Shown here piece after piece: positions 8,937 to 20,052 of a DNA stretch of 64,000 bases. The position numbers and the translations under genes were made by a program. Position 1 is the stretch's first letter; each line of letters starts with the position of its first letter. Source of the stretch: Oceanimonas smirnovii ATCC BAA-899. Its GTDB lineage: Bacteria; Pseudomonadota; Gammaproteobacteria; Enterobacterales; Aeromonadaceae. The DNA lies in contig NZ_KB908456.1 in assembly GCF_000381965.1 (NCBI RefSeq), forward strand, positions 217,559-281,558, given 5' to 3'. The notes beneath the pieces were generated by a model. The model saw only the letters and a list, made by a program, of their open reading frames with translations, was not told the DNA's origin and searched no databases.

Positions 8937-9977
8937 ATGTCAAAGAAAAAGAAAGTATGTATAGTTTTAGGAAATGGATTTACAATAGACTTCATAAACT
9001 TCATTTCAAAAAAAACGTCAGGGATTTGGGAGGATATAGATGTATCCAATCTGTTTTCACATGGCGCATTCGTAAAATGGCCATCAAATAATCAACCTGG
9101 ATTTTTATCCAAAAAGTACACCCCCCACCTATGGGATCTGGGAGCTCGACCATATTTAAACAAAACGGAGTCAATGGGACTGATTGAAAAGATCGTTACC
9201 AGCGCCAATGTTTATGCACTTAAGGGCTCAAATGACATAAGTAAAGATCAGAAATACTTGTTAGCTTATAAAGAATTGACTTCCTACCTTAAGTATTTAT
9301 TTGTTTACTTTAATGGAAAAAAGAAAGAAATACCAGATGAAATTTCAGATTGGTCGTGGGCAAAATTCTTTTCGGAACTTAATAATTCTGATGATATAGA
9401 AGAAGTAGTTGTTATCACATACAACTACGACATATGGTTAGAAAGAGTTTTAAGCAAACTAGCCATTAACTTTGACCTTCCATCTATAAGCACAGGAACT
9501 GACAAATGCAAATTCAGAATTTTCAAACCACACGGTTCGATTAGTTTTAAGTATAAGAACGATGTACCTCTGTCTAGTTTTAATATCAACTACCAAGAGC
9601 TCAAAGCTGAATGTTCTACAATAGACATTAAGATAGAATACGATAACCTATACACTAACAATCCAATAATTTTTCTAATCCCACCAGCTGGTGATGTTAA
9701 CCGAACGAAGGATGGATGGAATGCCACTGTACGTCAAATATATGAACCAAAACTTAAACAGCTAGGAAAAAACGATCTAACAATCATATCTGGAATTTCT
9801 TATTGGCATGTTGACCGAGCAGAAATAGATAGTATATTAGTATCTTTATCTAGCGAGATTGATCTGATAAACATTAACCCATCAATGGATCAGTACTTTG
9901 AATCTGTCATTAATAGCCTTTTCAATAACTACATCCACTTTGATAGCAGCGAAGCATTGAAGGAGTTATCCTTATGA
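8937..9977 (+). CDS. SIR2-like nucleotide-binding protein
   Basis: 346 residues with the short Rossmann pattern of defence SIR2 proteins: VLGNGFTIDFI at 10-20 in place of the GAGxS loop, TYNYD at 161-165 (the NYD signature), KPHGS at 197-201 (putative catalytic or NAD-contacting His), and a late GISYWHVDRAEIDSI...ININP segment typical of the end of the SIR2_2 fold. AbiH proteins share the GNGF start and are an alternative assignment. Defence SIR2 domains usually deplete NAD+ when triggered. It overlaps the following DUF262 gene by 4 nt (ATGA), so the two are translationally coupled. The 81-nt gap from the HNH gene may hold a separate promoter. Confidence 0.72.
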   Translation: MSKKKKVCIVLGNGFTIDFINFISKKTSGIWEDIDVSNLFSHGAFVKWPSNNQPGFLSKKYTPHLWDLGARPYLNKTESMGLIEKIVTSANVYALKGSNDISKDQKYLLAYKELTSYLKYLFVYFNGKKKEIPDEISDWSWAKFFSELNNSDDIEEVVVITYNYDIWLERVLSKLAINFDLPSISTGTDKCKFRIFKPHGSISFKYKNDVPLSSFNINYQELKAECSTIDIKIEYDNLYTNNPIIFLIPPAGDVNRTKDGWNATVRQIYEPKLKQLGKNDLTIISGISYWHVDRAEIDSILVSLSSEIDLININPSMDQYFESVINSLFNNYIHFDSSEALKELSL

Positions 9978-11008
9978 GCATAAGGTTAAAAAGAAAATCA
10001 AACACAATGACCATCTCATCATTAAATGAATGGCGAATATTAGATAAATTCAATATGAGTCCGAAATATCAAAGACATAGTGTATGGAGTACTGAACAAC
10101 AGTCTTTGTTAATAGATAGCATATTGAAGAATATACCTATACCTCCTATTTTCTTAAGAGAAAAAATCGATAAGAAAGGTAAAACAACATTTGAAGTAAT
10201 TGATGGGAAGCAACGATTAACCTCAATATTCAGATTCATTGACAACGAGATTTCAACAGCAGATGATGATAATGACGCTCTGCATGTTGATGAACTTGCT
10301 GGCATAAAAATTTCAGACTTGGAAAATAATGAAACATTTGAAGATGTTCTTGGTGATTTTTGGGCTTACCCACTACCAATTGAGTATATTTATACAAAAG
10401 ACGACAATACAGTTGAGAAGATATTTGATCGACTTAACAGAAATGGAGAAAAGCTTACTGGCCAAGAATTAAGAAACTCCAGTTATTATGATTCAGAGCT
10501 TGTGAAATTGGCATACAAAATATCTAACTCAGCGTTTTGGAAAAATGAGCTTGACATAACCAATAAAAACAGAATGGAAGACATTGAGTTACTATCTGAG
10601 TTCATATTCCTTCTTATTGAAGGGAAAGAGCTATCAGCAACTCCAGCTGAAATAGATAGACTTTATAAAGAATATGCCAGATCAGAAAGTATAAGCTGGG
10701 GTGACATCGAAGATGAATTCAATAAGGTCTCTGGTTTCTTTCAAAGCTTAATGTTAGATTTTTCCGCATACAATGTATCTGGAGTGAGTCATTTATATGG
10801 TGTCTGGGCATTCTCTTACTACTGTGTAAAAAACAACATAACTAAAGATATAAAAGAAAAAATCCATGATTTTTATAGTAATTATAAGAATTATGAATAT
10901 TCTAAAGATGAGGCTTTATCTAACTACAAATCTAGCATGATGAATGCAACAAAAGGAAAGAGTCAACGTAAAAAACGTCGAATGGCACTAGTGTCATATT
11001 GTTGTTAA
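9974..11008 (+). CDS. DUF262 (GmrSD N-terminal, ParB-like) protein
   Basis: 344 residues. The N-terminal half is a clear DUF262 domain: SPKYQRHSVWS (30-39), LLIDSILKNIPIPPIFL (45-61) and EVIDGKQRLTSI (74-85), then IFDRLNRNGEKLTGQELRNS near 150. In GmrS/BrxU-type enzymes this fold binds and hydrolyses nucleotides using the DGQR-like motif, and is normally joined to a DUF1524 HNH nuclease. No DUF1524 is present; the C-terminus is helical with a short basic end (KGKSQRKKRRM). It shares an ATGA overlap with the SIR2-like gene, implying a fixed stoichiometry. It may sense modified DNA or phage while the SIR2 partner acts as effector (inference). Confidence 0.8.
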   Translation: MSIRLKRKSNTMTISSLNEWRILDKFNMSPKYQRHSVWSTEQQSLLIDSILKNIPIPPIFLREKIDKKGKTTFEVIDGKQRLTSIFRFIDNEISTADDDNDALHVDELAGIKISDLENNETFEDVLGDFWAYPLPIEYIYTKDDNTVEKIFDRLNRNGEKLTGQELRNSSYYDSELVKLAYKISNSAFWKNELDITNKNRMEDIELLSEFIFLLIEGKELSATPAEIDRLYKEYARSESISWGDIEDEFNKVSGFFQSLMLDFSAYNVSGVSHLYGVWAFSYYCVKNNITKDIKEKIHDFYSNYKNYEYSKDEALSNYKSSMMNATKGKSQRKKRRMALVSYCC

Positions 11009-11029
11009 AATGTATTCCACATGAATTAA

Positions 11030-11064
11030 TGGAGCGCTACCGATATGCTTTATAAAGCGCTCCA
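11030..11064 (+). terminator. Inverted repeat after the DUF262 gene
   Basis: TGGAGCGCT (11030-11038) and AGCGCTCCA (11056-11064) form a 9-bp stem with a 17-nt loop, 22 nt past the stop. There is no long U-tract, only ATTT, so it is a weak or Rho-assisted terminator. From here to 11278 I see only AT-rich sequence without a gene. Confidence 0.5.
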
Positions 11065-11278
11065 ATTTCATAAATTGTAGTATGTAAACTTCATATACAG
11101 TCCTAGAAGGGGAGAGAGGTTCTATATTACAACCCAGAATAGCATTTATTACCTTTACTTAAACTCAAAATGACTCCTCAAGAAAACCAAAAAGCATTAT
11201 TTACTTAATCAATTATTAACCCCACATCCTCAAAATAAACAAATTATATATTTTCAATTCAGCTAACATTAAGACAAA

Positions 11279-11632
11279 ATGACTCATCCCAAACGTCCAA
11301 TCAACAACCATAACGCCTACCATGCCCACATCTATTTCGATGCCAACACACTGGCGTTTGCCACTGTGCTGTGCCGGCGCATTGCCAAGGAGTTTTCACT
11401 GGAGGTAGGGCGCATTCATCAGAAGCCGGTGGGGCCGCATACCAGGTGGAGTTGTCAGGTGAAGTTCACTCATGCCGACTTTGAGCGGTTTATTCCCTGG
11501 CTGGATCATCAGCGTGGCAATCTGAGTGTGCTGGTACATGCGGATACCGGTGATGATCTGGCGGATCATACGACTCATGCCTACTGGCTGGGTGATGCGG
11601 TTGAACTGGATTTACGCATGTTCAGGACATGA
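11279..11632 (+). CDS. DOPA 4,5-dioxygenase family protein
   Basis: 117 residues, the usual size for this small family. It shows the two conserved histidine-bearing blocks: YHAHIYFDANT near the N-terminus, and GRIHQKPVGPHTRWSCQVKF followed by GNLSVLVHADTGDDLADHTTHAYWLG. Family members cleave catechol-type rings with non-haem iron; the physiological substrate in bacteria is uncertain. Base composition is back to chromosomal level, placing it outside the island. No strong ribosome site is seen before ATG 11279. A terminator follows at 24 nt. Confidence 0.85.
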   Translation: MTHPKRPINNHNAYHAHIYFDANTLAFATVLCRRIAKEFSLEVGRIHQKPVGPHTRWSCQVKFTHADFERFIPWLDHQRGNLSVLVHADTGDDLADHTTHAYWLGDAVELDLRMFRT

Positions 11633-11655
11633 TTTTAACTACCACCGTCATCATT

Positions 11656-11684
11656 AAAAAACGGGCCGTTTGGCTCGTTTTTTG
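11656..11684 (+). terminator. Rho-independent terminator
   Basis: AACGGGCC/GGCTCGTT stem (one G-U pair) with loop GTTT, preceded by A residues and followed by TTTTTTG. It closes the dioxygenase-family gene. Confidence 0.8.
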
Positions 11685-11741
11685 TTTAAACCGTTATTTA
11701 TTCAACAGCCAGCAGCGGTATGTTAGCTCTGATGCCAACAG

Positions 11742-11770
11742 CACTGGATTCCCGCCTTCGCAGGAAGGAC
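11742..11770 (-). repeat. REP-like intergenic repeat, copy 2 (inverted)
   Basis: CACTGGATTCCCGCCTTCGC followed by AGGAAGGAC is the reverse complement of the repeat at 6868-6898 apart from a few changes. The interval 11685-11993 otherwise holds no convincing gene: a short open frame from 11629 mixes terminator and repeat sequence. Its last 130 nt are AT-rich and probably carry the promoter of the next gene. Confidence 0.55.
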
Positions 11771-11996
11771 TGAGTAAAAAATATCACCAACTGACCGGAG
11801 GCCGCCGGACAAAACGAGCCATCGCTTGTCACCCGACAGATGAAAAGAAAAATAATGCATAAAAAAGCCTTCTAAAACCCGCAAATCCGAGTGTTCAGTT
11901 TTCTTAAAAATAGCCGACAAAATAATTGATTAGTCACTGTTTTATTTTATAAAAACAGCTATTAAATGCCGCTTAAGATGATGTACTATCCATTTG

Positions 11997-12689
11997 ATGA
12001 CTCAGACAAAAAACTTTAAACATAGCGAGCACATTATGGGTAAAAACAGACTTCCTGAATTAGCCAAAACTCAGCTTTCAGACTTACTGAACCAGCCTGG
12101 TTGCATTCTGTACAGCAGTCATAAAACGCTGAAGCCAGGCGATATCTATCTGATGGGGTTTAATCCAGGTGGAGCGGGAGGAAAACCTCTCTCACATCAT
12201 ATAGATGGTATGCTTGATTATGATAAAAATGCATATATTGATGAGTCCTGGAGCAACCTGAAAGGTGAGTCAAAAAAAGGGGCGTCACCTCTTCAAAAAC
12301 GTGTTTGCTGGATTATTCAGAGTCTGGGATACAATCCCAAAGATGTATGTGCAAGTAACCTGATATTTTTTCAGAGCAGAGCCGCTGTTGATATTGATTA
12401 TTCACTTGCCGAAACGTGCTGGCCTGTACATGAAGCCATTATCGATATAGTTCAACCCAAAATAATACTCACCTTTGGCAACTCGGCAATATCTCCATAC
12501 GGATATTTGAAATCTGTTTATGGTGGAGAAGAAGATGTAGCTCCGTCCGGCCATGGCAACTGGATGATAAAAGGGTTTAAAACCAAAATTAATGGCAGGC
12601 CTGTATATGTAGCAGGGCTGCCACATTTAAGCCGTTACTCTCCAATAGGTAAAGAAGACGTAACACACTGGATTTCAGGGAAATTTTAA
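11997..12689 (+). CDS. Uracil-DNA-glycosylase-fold protein of unknown role
   Basis: About 230 residues from ATG 11997 (a TTG precedes it, and ATG 12036 is also possible). Motifs resemble the UDG superfamily: DIYLMGFNPGGAGGKP early (motif 1-like GxxPG), a central KIILTFGNSAISPYG strand, and GLPHLSRYSPIG near the C-terminus where UDGs have HPS. Catalytic identity cannot be fixed: no GQDPYH is present and the gene is not ung, which lies at 58163-58828. The gene is poorer in GC than its neighbours, suggesting accessory origin. It is monocistronic with its own terminator. Confidence 0.6.
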   Translation: MTQTKNFKHSEHIMGKNRLPELAKTQLSDLLNQPGCILYSSHKTLKPGDIYLMGFNPGGAGGKPLSHHIDGMLDYDKNAYIDESWSNLKGESKKGASPLQKRVCWIIQSLGYNPKDVCASNLIFFQSRAAVDIDYSLAETCWPVHEAIIDIVQPKIILTFGNSAISPYGYLKSVYGGEEDVAPSGHGNWMIKGFKTKINGRPVYVAGLPHLSRYSPIGKEDVTHWISGKF

Positions 12690-12706
12690 AAACAATGTCT
12701 TGCACC

Positions 12707-12731
12707 AAGGCGGCTTTAGGCCGCCTTTTTA
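12707..12731 (+). terminator. Rho-independent terminator
   Basis: AAGGCGGC (12707-12714) and GCCGCCTT (12720-12727) form an 8-bp stem with a TTTAG loop, followed by a run of T. It closes the UDG-fold gene. Confidence 0.88.
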
Positions 12732-12901
12732 TTATATTCTTATTTTTTCTCGGGAATAAAAAACCAGCGACGCAACCTGTCGCAACAAGGTATAAAAATA
12801 CCACTAACGGCCCTAACGCCTCCCTCCCCTGTTGCTTTATTTTTTTGATTAATTAACACTGAACTCATAAAAAACAATAAAGCACGGAGATATAGATATA
12901 A

Positions 12902-13225
12902 ATGGATAACCTCGACATTCAGCACTGGATTGCCATTGCTGCTTTTGCCCTTGTTTTGATCGCTGCATTAAGATACAGCAACGAACCGAATGTGCAAAAA
13001 AAGATCAAGATGCGCAAGCGGTTTTACATAACCATGGGCGTGCTTGCGCCTTTTGTTATGCTGGGTTCGCCCTTTGAGATTGAACTTAAGGCTGCACTTA
13101 TTGTGTTTTCACCCTTTGTGCTTCTTCTCAACTACCTTGTTACCCGCAATTGCACAAATTGTGGTGGTGAGTTCAAACCTAAGAATAATGAAGATACAGT
13201 AACCATTTGTAAATACTGTCGTTAA
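12902..13225 (+). CDS. Small membrane protein with C-terminal zinc ribbon
   Basis: 107 residues. Two or three hydrophobic segments (about 9-23, 43-57 and 66-82) are followed by a cysteine pair NCTNCGG and a second pair CKYC at the very end, which together make a rubredoxin-like zinc ribbon of about 25 residues on one side of the membrane. Family not recognised. GGAG lies about 14 nt before ATG 12902, rather far. The sequence from 13226 to 13382 has no gene. Confidence 0.65.
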   Translation: MDNLDIQHWIAIAAFALVLIAALRYSNEPNVQKKIKMRKRFYITMGVLAPFVMLGSPFEIELKAALIVFSPFVLLLNYLVTRNCTNCGGEFKPKNNEDTVTICKYCR

Positions 13226-13382
13226 CAGCAACTGAGTTAACGGGTTGCTTGAGAAAAGCTGCTTGGTTTGGAGTAATCAGCGGTTTTCTGACCTGCTATT
13301 ACTTTCATTTTTCAAAGCCTGCCCACAACGATTCAGAAAAAGAGTAATGTGCGCAAGCTATTGAGCCAGCTGAGGGCTGCCG

Positions 13383-13727
13383 TTAGCCGGCAGACTCAAA
13401 ATACTTATTCATCAGCCGCACATTACGCTTGTTAGCTTTAAAGGCAAAGTCGAACAGGTCGCCCAGTATGGGAATGCTGCCGATCACCAGCTCCAGCAAA
13501 ATGTTGAAGCCCATGCGGGCCAACAGGGTGAAAGGCAGCTTCATGCGGGCAGCCTGCAGCAGTATGTAACCGGAGAAAACCGCACCGGTCAGGTCCCCTA
13601 CCCCGGGCACCAGGCCGATAATGCCGTCCAGGCCAATACGAAAGCCGCCGGGCAGGCGGATAGCGCTGTCCAGCAGCCAGGCCATACGCTCCAGCTTTTC
13701 GCGGGTTTTCTGTCTGTTTCCGTCCAT
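13383..13727 (-). CDS. DUF4112 membrane protein
   Basis: 114 residues from ATG 13727. The DUF4112 pattern is clear: MAWLLDSAIRLPG, FRIGLDGIIGLVPGVGDLTGAVFSGYILLQAA, then NILLELVIGSIPILGDLFDFAFKANKRN. Two glycine-rich hydrophobic stretches suggest membrane insertion; function unknown. The start codon shares bases with the stop of the yqaE-like gene (TAATG), so it is translated by coupling from that gene. Confidence 0.85.
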   Translation of the reverse strand: MDGNRQKTREKLERMAWLLDSAIRLPGGFRIGLDGIIGLVPGVGDLTGAVFSGYILLQAARMKLPFTLLARMGFNILLELVIGSIPILGDLFDFAFKANKRNVRLMNKYFESAG

Positions 13728-13885
13728 TACTTTTTGGCAATGACCCACACCGCATGCACTATGCCGGGAATGTAGCCGAGCAGGGTCAGCAAAATGTTGA
13801 TCCAGAAGTGCTTGCCCAGCCCCACCTGCAGAAACACGCCCAGTGGCGGCAGCAAAATGGCAATAAGAATTCGAATAAGATCCAT
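13727..13885 (-). CDS. YqaE/Pmp3-family membrane protein
   Basis: 52 residues: starts MDLIRILIAILLPPLGVFLQVG and ends PGIVHAVWVIAKK (positions 13885 to 13727), with two membrane segments around the conserved LPPLGVF and NILLTLLGYIPGIVHA motifs. ATG 13885 has a near-perfect AAAGGAGG site 5-6 nt upstream. Pmp3/YqaE proteins are small stress-induced plasma-membrane proteins. Its TAA overlaps the ATG of the DUF4112 gene, forming a two-gene operon. Confidence 0.9.
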   Translation of the reverse strand: MDLIRILIAILLPPLGVFLQVGLGKHFWINILLTLLGYIPGIVHAVWVIAKK

Positions 13886-14057
13886 GTGGCCTCCTTTGGT
13901 CAGCGTTTCAAGTTAAGCCCTATGGCAGCCATTAAGCAACTGCACACCCGCTGTTTGCCCTGTAAAACGGTTTCATACGGACATCTGGTGTCGCAGCCGC
14001 TATGTTGGGATTCGTTCCAACCTTATGCTTCGCTTTTCACTCCCTGAAGACGTGCGC

Positions 14058-16028
<1,971 letters not shown>

Positions 16029-16196
16029 TAACGACTCCTGCTCAGTCAGCATACTCCTTTCAGTGTATGCGCTGGCTGTGTGGGCGCATCAACAATACAA
16101 GCGCTCCGCTTTCTTATACAATATGCGGCAATCATGCCGGCCGCCTGCCGGACACTTCTTTTTCCGAACTTTTCCCGAACTTTGCGGAGCAGCTAC

Positions 16197-17552
<1,356 letters not shown>

Positions 17553-17571
17553 CTCAGGCTAACAGCTAAAC

Positions 17572-17606
17572 GGGCCGGTACGTTAACAAGTGCCGGCCCT
17601 TTTTTA
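17572..17606 (+). terminator. Rho-independent terminator
   Basis: GGGCCGGTAC (17572-17581) and GTGCCGGCCC (17590-17599) form a 10-bp stem with one T-G pair and an 8-nt loop, followed by TTTTTTATTT. It closes the DEAD-box helicase gene. Confidence 0.9.
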
Positions 17607-17665
17607 TTTATTAAATAAATGTTAAAAACAGCGTTATTAGTTTTCTTAATCGCGTAACTTCAAGC

Positions 17666-18523
17666 ATGAAGAACCTGCCAACGGATTTGCTGCGCACCTT
17701 TGTTACCATTAATCAGCTGGGCGGTTTTACTCCCGCCGGTGAACGGCTGGGCCGCTCTCAGCCGGCAGTCAGTCTGCAGATGAAGAGGCTGGAAGAGCTG
17801 CTGGGCGTAAAACTGTTCAACCGTGGTCAGGGCCTGCAACTGACCGAAGAAGGCCAACTGCTGCTGACCTGTGCTCAGCGTATGCTGGATCTGAACGATA
17901 CGTTGATTTCCCGCCTGAGCACGCCCAGAGTCAGTGGTGCCGTGCGCCTTGGCATTCCCAATGATTTTGAGGTGTCGTTTCTGGCTACCACCCTTGGGCG
18001 CTTTGCGCAGTCTTATCCGGGGGTAACGCTGGATGTAAGCAGTGATATCAGTGCCAACCTGCTCAGTGATTATAAAAAAGGGGCCTATGACCTGGTCATG
18101 GCCATTGAAGAAAGCCGGCCCGAGCAGCATCAGCTGACCGACTACATTACCGAGCCGCTGGTATGGGTGCGCAACAGCAATATACTGCTCTCGGCTGACC
18201 AGCCACTGCCCCTTATTCTTTACCCAAAGGGGTGTTTGTACCGGCGTACCATTATTAATGCGCTGAACAAAGCCAACCTGCCCTGGCGGGTGGTATACAG
18301 CTCGTCCAGCTTGCTGGGCATTCAGTCAGCCATAAAGGCAGGTCTTGGCATTAGTGTGCTGTCTAAAAGTACCGTGCCCGAGGGGCTGGAAGCCTCATCC
18401 CGCTTTGCTCACTGCCCGGATCTGGGCACGGTTTCCATCGGTTTTTGCTATAACAACAGCAGCCTCAGCCCGGCGGGCCAAATGCTGCTGGATTATCTTA
18501 AGCAGGGGCTGAACACCTTGTAG
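17666..18523 (+). CDS. LysR-family transcriptional regulator
   Basis: 285 residues with a typical LysR helix-turn-helix: LRTFVTINQLGGFTPAGERLGRSQPAVSLQMKRLEELLG (about 9-47), followed by a linker helix and a LysR substrate-binding domain ending in a GIQSAIKAGLGISVLSKS loop. It converges on the SSS symporter gene, and the creatinase gene follows on that strand, so control of creatine use is a reasonable guess from position only. The stop codon lies inside a hairpin shared with the convergent gene. Confidence 0.85.
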   Translation: MKNLPTDLLRTFVTINQLGGFTPAGERLGRSQPAVSLQMKRLEELLGVKLFNRGQGLQLTEEGQLLLTCAQRMLDLNDTLISRLSTPRVSGAVRLGIPNDFEVSFLATTLGRFAQSYPGVTLDVSSDISANLLSDYKKGAYDLVMAIEESRPEQHQLTDYITEPLVWVRNSNILLSADQPLPLILYPKGCLYRRTIINALNKANLPWRVVYSSSSLLGIQSAIKAGLGISVLSKSTVPEGLEASSRFAHCPDLGTVSIGFCYNNSSLSPAGQMLLDYLKQGLNTL

Positions 18524-18543
18524 GCCGGGAATAACCCCGGCCT
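18522..18543. terminator. Bidirectional hairpin between convergent genes
   Basis: AGGCCGGG (18522-18529) and CCCGGCCT (18536-18543) form a perfect 8-bp stem with a 6-nt loop. It overlaps the LysR stop codon and lies 10 nt from the symporter stop. No U-tract is present. Confidence 0.45.
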
Positions 18544-18552
18544 GCAAACCAC

Positions 18553-20016
18553 TCAGCAGCTGCGGGCCATGGCTCCTGCCGGGGCAGACTGGGTCAGCTT
18601 GCTCACTGTGATATAGATGACAGAAGACGCCAGACAACCATAAAGCGGCCCTTCCACCCAGCCCACCTCGGTAAACAGCAAAAAGCTGCCGCTGGTGACC
18701 AGGCCGGTGAACATGGCCGCCAGGGCACCATAGCCGTTACCCTGCCAGAAGGACGAGATAAACACTGGGCCTATCATCACCGCCAGCAGGGTGCCGGAGC
18801 CGAGAATGCCCAGCCAGGACAGCATAAAGGGCGGTGCATACAGCATCATTAAAAAGCCCACCAAGCCCAGAATGGCCACCCAGATGCGGTTTATCCACAA
18901 AATACGGGCACCGGAGGCCTTGCTCTCGGGAAACAGCGCAGTGCGCAGATCGTGAGACGCCGCACTCGATACGGTGTGCAGCAGCGAGTTGGCGGTGGAC
19001 TTCATGGCAAACAGAATAAACAGGGTAATAATGCCCGCCAGCGCCGGATGCAGAAACTTGGCCAGATACACCGGCATGGCCTGATCCGCTTCCGCCAGCT
19101 CAGGATGCGCCACCCGCACATACATGCCCACTATGGGCACCAGACTCAGCAAGCAACCCATGGGTGCCACCCAAATGGCCACATGGTGCATTTTTACCGT
19201 CGGCTTGAACGCCAGAAAACGCACCGCCATGTAAGGCAGCACGGCGGTAAACAGGAAGGCATAGGGCAGCACCAGAAATACCGAGCCCTTGCTGTCGCCG
19301 TAGGGATCCGAGGTGGTGGGGTTGAGCAGCTCCGGATCAATGGCATTGAGCCTGTCTATCATGTCGGTAAGGCTGATGTCGGTAAAAATCTGCACCATCA
19401 TCACCAGAGCGCCTATGCCCATGCCCGCCACCATCAGGGTGTCGGTCCAGGCCACGGCAGCCAGGCCACCGAGCATGGTGTAAAGGATGATCACCGAGAT
19501 CATCAGCAATGCGCTTTCGGTCAGGGTAATGCCCAGCCAGGACGCCCCCAGCAGCCCCACCGCCTTGATCTGACTGGTAAGAAACACCAGCAGCAGCACT
19601 ATGGTGATCACCGCAGCCACACCTTTTACCAGCCGCTCCAGTTTCTGGCCGCCGCCATGCACCTGAGACACATATTCCGGAATGGTGCAGCTGCCCAGCT
19701 CATCGGCGCGCCGGCGCAGAAAATGAGCAAAATAGAGCACGGCAATCACCATGGCCGGCGCAAAAAAGAAATTGCCCAGCACTTCCACCGAGCCAAACTC
19801 ATAGGCCACGCCGGGCGATCCCATAAAGCCCCAGCCACTGAAGCCGGTGGCCACTATGGTGCCCGCCCCCACAAAGGGGCCCAGGCTGCGGCCAGCCACC
19901 AGAAAGCCGGTTTCATCGCTGTCTTTAACTACCCGGCTGGACAGCCAGCCGATCAGGATCAGAACGCCGAAGGAGCCCAGCAACAGGGCCCAGTTCAGAA
20001 ATGAATAATTTTCCAT
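18553..20016 (-). CDS. Sodium:solute symporter (SSS family)
   Basis: 487 residues from ATG 20016 (AGGGA 7 nt upstream; a GTG directly before it is an alternative). The protein has about 13 hydrophobic segments and SSS landmarks: GRSLGPFVGAGTIVATGFSGWGFMGSPG in helix 2, YTMLGGLAAVAWTDTLMVAGM (the sodium-symporter GGxxAVxWTD signature) and FAMKSTANSLLHTVSSAASHDL. It lies downstream of creatinase and a 37-aa membrane peptide on the same strand, so the cargo is probably creatine or a related N-methylated amino compound (inference). A proline- or pantothenate-type substrate cannot be ruled out by sequence reading. Confidence 0.86.
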   Translation of the reverse strand: MENYSFLNWALLLGSFGVLILIGWLSSRVVKDSDETGFLVAGRSLGPFVGAGTIVATGFSGWGFMGSPGVAYEFGSVEVLGNFFFAPAMVIAVLYFAHFLRRRADELGSCTIPEYVSQVHGGGQKLERLVKGVAAVITIVLLLVFLTSQIKAVGLLGASWLGITLTESALLMISVIILYTMLGGLAAVAWTDTLMVAGMGIGALVMMVQIFTDISLTDMIDRLNAIDPELLNPTTSDPYGDSKGSVFLVLPYAFLFTAVLPYMAVRFLAFKPTVKMHHVAIWVAPMGCLLSLVPIVGMYVRVAHPELAEADQAMPVYLAKFLHPALAGIITLFILFAMKSTANSLLHTVSSAASHDLRTALFPESKASGARILWINRIWVAILGLVGFLMMLYAPPFMLSWLGILGSGTLLAVMIGPVFISSFWQGNGYGALAAMFTGLVTSGSFLLFTEVGWVEGPLYGCLASSVIYITVSKLTQSAPAGAMARSC

Positions 20017-20052
20017 CACAAATTCCCTTTGGTCGTTTGGTTATGGTGCAGA

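Larger units (their letters stand above)
7020..11064. other. AT-rich defence-type island (ATPase, HNH, SIR2-like, DUF262)
   Basis: Four same-strand reading frames occupy an AT-rich block with Arg AGA and Ile ATA codons common, unlike the GC-rich chromosome on both sides. Gene content is an ABC-type ATPase (broken), an HNH protein, a SIR2-like nucleotide-binding protein and a DUF262 protein. All four families recur in anti-phage systems. The block ends at an inverted repeat after the last gene. Acquisition by transfer is inferred from composition; no mobility gene was found. Confidence 0.75.

Noticed and set aside
7020..11278. Prophage or integrative element
   Set aside because: No integrase, transposase, structural phage gene, tRNA junction or direct repeat was found at either end.
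11629..11862. Open frame of 77 codons after the dioxygenase-family gene
   Set aside because: It runs through a terminator and a REP-like repeat and has no conserved sequence or ribosome site.
13754..14047. 97-codon frame over the yqaE region on the plus strand
   Set aside because: Antisense to the 52-aa YqaE-like gene, which has a perfect ribosome site and conserved motifs.
18952..20004. 350-codon frame opposite the SSS symporter
   Set aside because: His/Gln-rich shadow of a membrane protein, no ribosome site, no known domain.
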